DNA of 64,000 bases, from contig NC_089399.1 in assembly GCF_003171515.1 (NCBI RefSeq), forward strand, positions 1,922,001 to 1,986,000, in the 5' to 3' direction. Origin of the DNA: Pyrenophora tritici-repentis. Lineage: Eukaryota > Ascomycota > Dothideomycetes > Pleosporales > Pleosporaceae. Position 1 is the stretch's first letter; each line of letters starts with the position of its first letter. The notes beneath the pieces are model-generated. The model was not told the origin of the DNA, did no database searches, and was given only the letters and a program-made list of their open reading frames with translations. Shown one piece after another: positions 62,801-64,000 of the stretch. The translations under genes were made by a program, and so were the position numbers.

Positions 62801-63745
62801 TGTTTGCTGCAGTTTGGATTGCTTGAGTTATTGCTTTACCAATCTCTTCTAGCTGTTGCTCTAGCTCTGTATTGTTGCCGAGGAGGAGGTCCATTAAGTC
62901 TGCCTTTCTTGGATCACTGATCTGGTCCATATCTTGCAAGGTTTGACTGTTTTGGATTGCCGTTTCTAGTTCTTTGTTGAAGGTGTCCCAGTTAGCCTTT
63001 GCAGTATTAAATCTGGGTTGGTTTGTCGGGTTTTCTACAAGGTCTGCGTTTGTTTGGATGGAGAATAGGAGGCCGTAGTGATCTGATCCAGTTTCAGGTA
63101 TAGTCTGCCAGTCCGTAGCTTTGCTAGCCAAGTCTGGAGTGACAAGTGAGAGGTCTAGGACTGTTTCTCTAGATAGGTGTGGTCTGAAGAATGTGCCTAC
63201 TCCTGGTGTGTTTAGGAGCTCTAGATCTTGTTCTTCAATCCAGTCAATAAATGGCTGTGCTCCTTGGCTCGTCGTTGGGCATAGCGGGTCCCACAATGGA
63301 TGGTGCTCGTTGCTATCTAGTACTAAAATAGAACTTGGCGGAAGCTTAGTGTTAAGTATAGCTCTGGGCAGTGTTTTTTCCCCTTCGGCGTTTGTTGGGT
63401 TGTATACGTTAAATAGGTTAAATTGGAAATTAGAACCTTTTATTGTAATAGCCATTGCGTCTGGGTCTTTTTGAAGTCGTTTTGGGTGAATGTCTCTGCT
63501 TCTAGTGTTCTAGATATATAAAATAGAACCCTAGGGCGGACGGGTAGGTTTGTTACTGGTAAGATCTGGATAAACGCAGTGTGATTTATGGATCTTGCTG
63601 TTGCGTAGTTGTCGTTGGTAGTTAGCCATGGCTCTTGAATTGCAATTATATCAGCTTTAAGTTCAACTGCAAGTTGCAGTGTAGACTCAGTCGCTGTAAT
63701 GCTCTGTTTGAGATTGACTTGGAGGATCCTAATGTTGTTCAACAT
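59880..63745 (-). pseudogene. LINE-D ORF2, frameshifted
   Basis: Same protein as 21970-25836, with frame breaks near 61318 (one C fewer in a C-run), 62700 (one T extra in a T-run) and 63465 (one base lost after an A-run). Endonuclease, RT (SYIDDLS) and RNase H motifs are all readable. The breaks are mostly of the homopolymer type. Confidence 0.9.
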
Positions 63746-64000
63746 TAAAATCCTGCGGGGATGCTCTTTGTTACTGCTTGGTAGAGTTCGCACTCTTTGC
63801 TGTTTGCAAAGTGGGGCTCTTTGCAGTTACTACAGTGGGGGAGTGTATGGTTGCAGGGTTTTCCTTTTGTATTACACACTGAGCATTTGTGTGTTGTAGT
63901 TGCATGTTCTTCTCCGCACAAATTGCATGCTGGTTGGTTTCGGCATCTAGTGGCTGGGTGGCCAAATTGTTGGCAGTTTAGGCATTGGGTAGATGCTGCT
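63745..64000 (-). CDS. LINE-D ORF1, C-terminal part
   Basis: The zinc-knuckle end of ORF1 (CGEEHATTTHKC and the following CSVC and CSNC groups). It stops with the same TAATG overlap with ORF2 (63743-63747). The remainder is beyond the window. Confidence 0.9.
   Translation of the reverse strand, partial: AASTQCLNCQQFGHPATRCRNQPACNLCGEEHATTTHKCSVCNTKGKPCNHTLPHCSNCKEPHFANSKECELYQAVTKSIPAGF

Larger units (their letters stand above)
59626..64000 (-). mobile_element. LINE-A/B family copy on the minus strand (LINE-D), 5' end outside window
   Basis: The tail (ATT/TAT repeat, 59626-59650), 3' UTR, ORF2 and the last part of ORF1 run right-to-left. It is very similar to LINE-A/B, with a few substitutions (for example YNPTNAEG instead of YNQTNAEG), so it is an independent insertion. 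Confidence 0.95.

Overview
The window looks like filamentous ascomycete DNA, probably Dothideomycetes/Pleosporales. That placement is inferred from short (about 50-65 nt) GT-AG introns, a NACHT-ankyrin gene, a fungal-type arylamine N-acetyltransferase, and LINE, Copia, hAT and mariner families typical of such genomes. No rRNA, tRNA, CRISPR array or bacterial operon is visible. About three quarters of the window is transposable elements, so it reads as a repeat-rich accessory island with a few host genes.

Layout. (1) 1-26948: an approximately 11.85-kb block occurs twice in direct orientation (1-11856 and 15098-26948). It holds a Tc1/mariner-type element with a second, convergent gene, a hAT element (hAT-1) inserted in that second gene, and a full-length two-ORF LINE. 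Between the copies lie an 80-N gap, an inverted LINE ORF1 piece and a decayed Copia 5' end. The copies differ almost only by 1-nt indels, mostly in homopolymers, so part of the duplication and many frameshifts may be assembly or base-calling artefacts. (2) 26956-43740: one host RING-type gene is cut twice by hAT elements. hAT-2 (27205-30283) and hAT-3 (31563-43065) each have a perfect 8-bp target-site duplication (TSD). hAT-3 itself contains hAT-4, a 162-bp MITE and a Copia element with identical LTRs that landed in an intron of the hAT-3 transposase. Removing the insertions on paper gives one open frame of about 728 codons. (3) 44119-47472: a 5'-truncated LINE of a second subfamily with a 14-bp TSD. 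(4) 47773-53065: three co-oriented, apparently intact host genes, an arylamine N-acetyltransferase, a metallo-beta-lactamase-fold hydrolase and a six-exon FAD monooxygenase, with a truncated Zn2Cys6 regulator start next to them. This enzyme set resembles fungal lactam/aromatic-amine detoxification clusters. (5) 55937-59052: a NACHT-ankyrin NLR-like gene whose first exon is split by a 162-bp MITE. (6) 59197-64000: hAT-4-like and LINE remnants, then another LINE copy on the minus strand that runs off the window.

Five essentially identical 162-bp hAT-type MITEs with 8-bp TSDs are scattered from 32 kb to 59 kb. A 158-bp foldback element at 47594-47751 has ends resembling one end of hAT-4. With several open or nearly open transposases and identical LTRs, this suggests recent transposition that has already hit a RING gene and an NLR gene.
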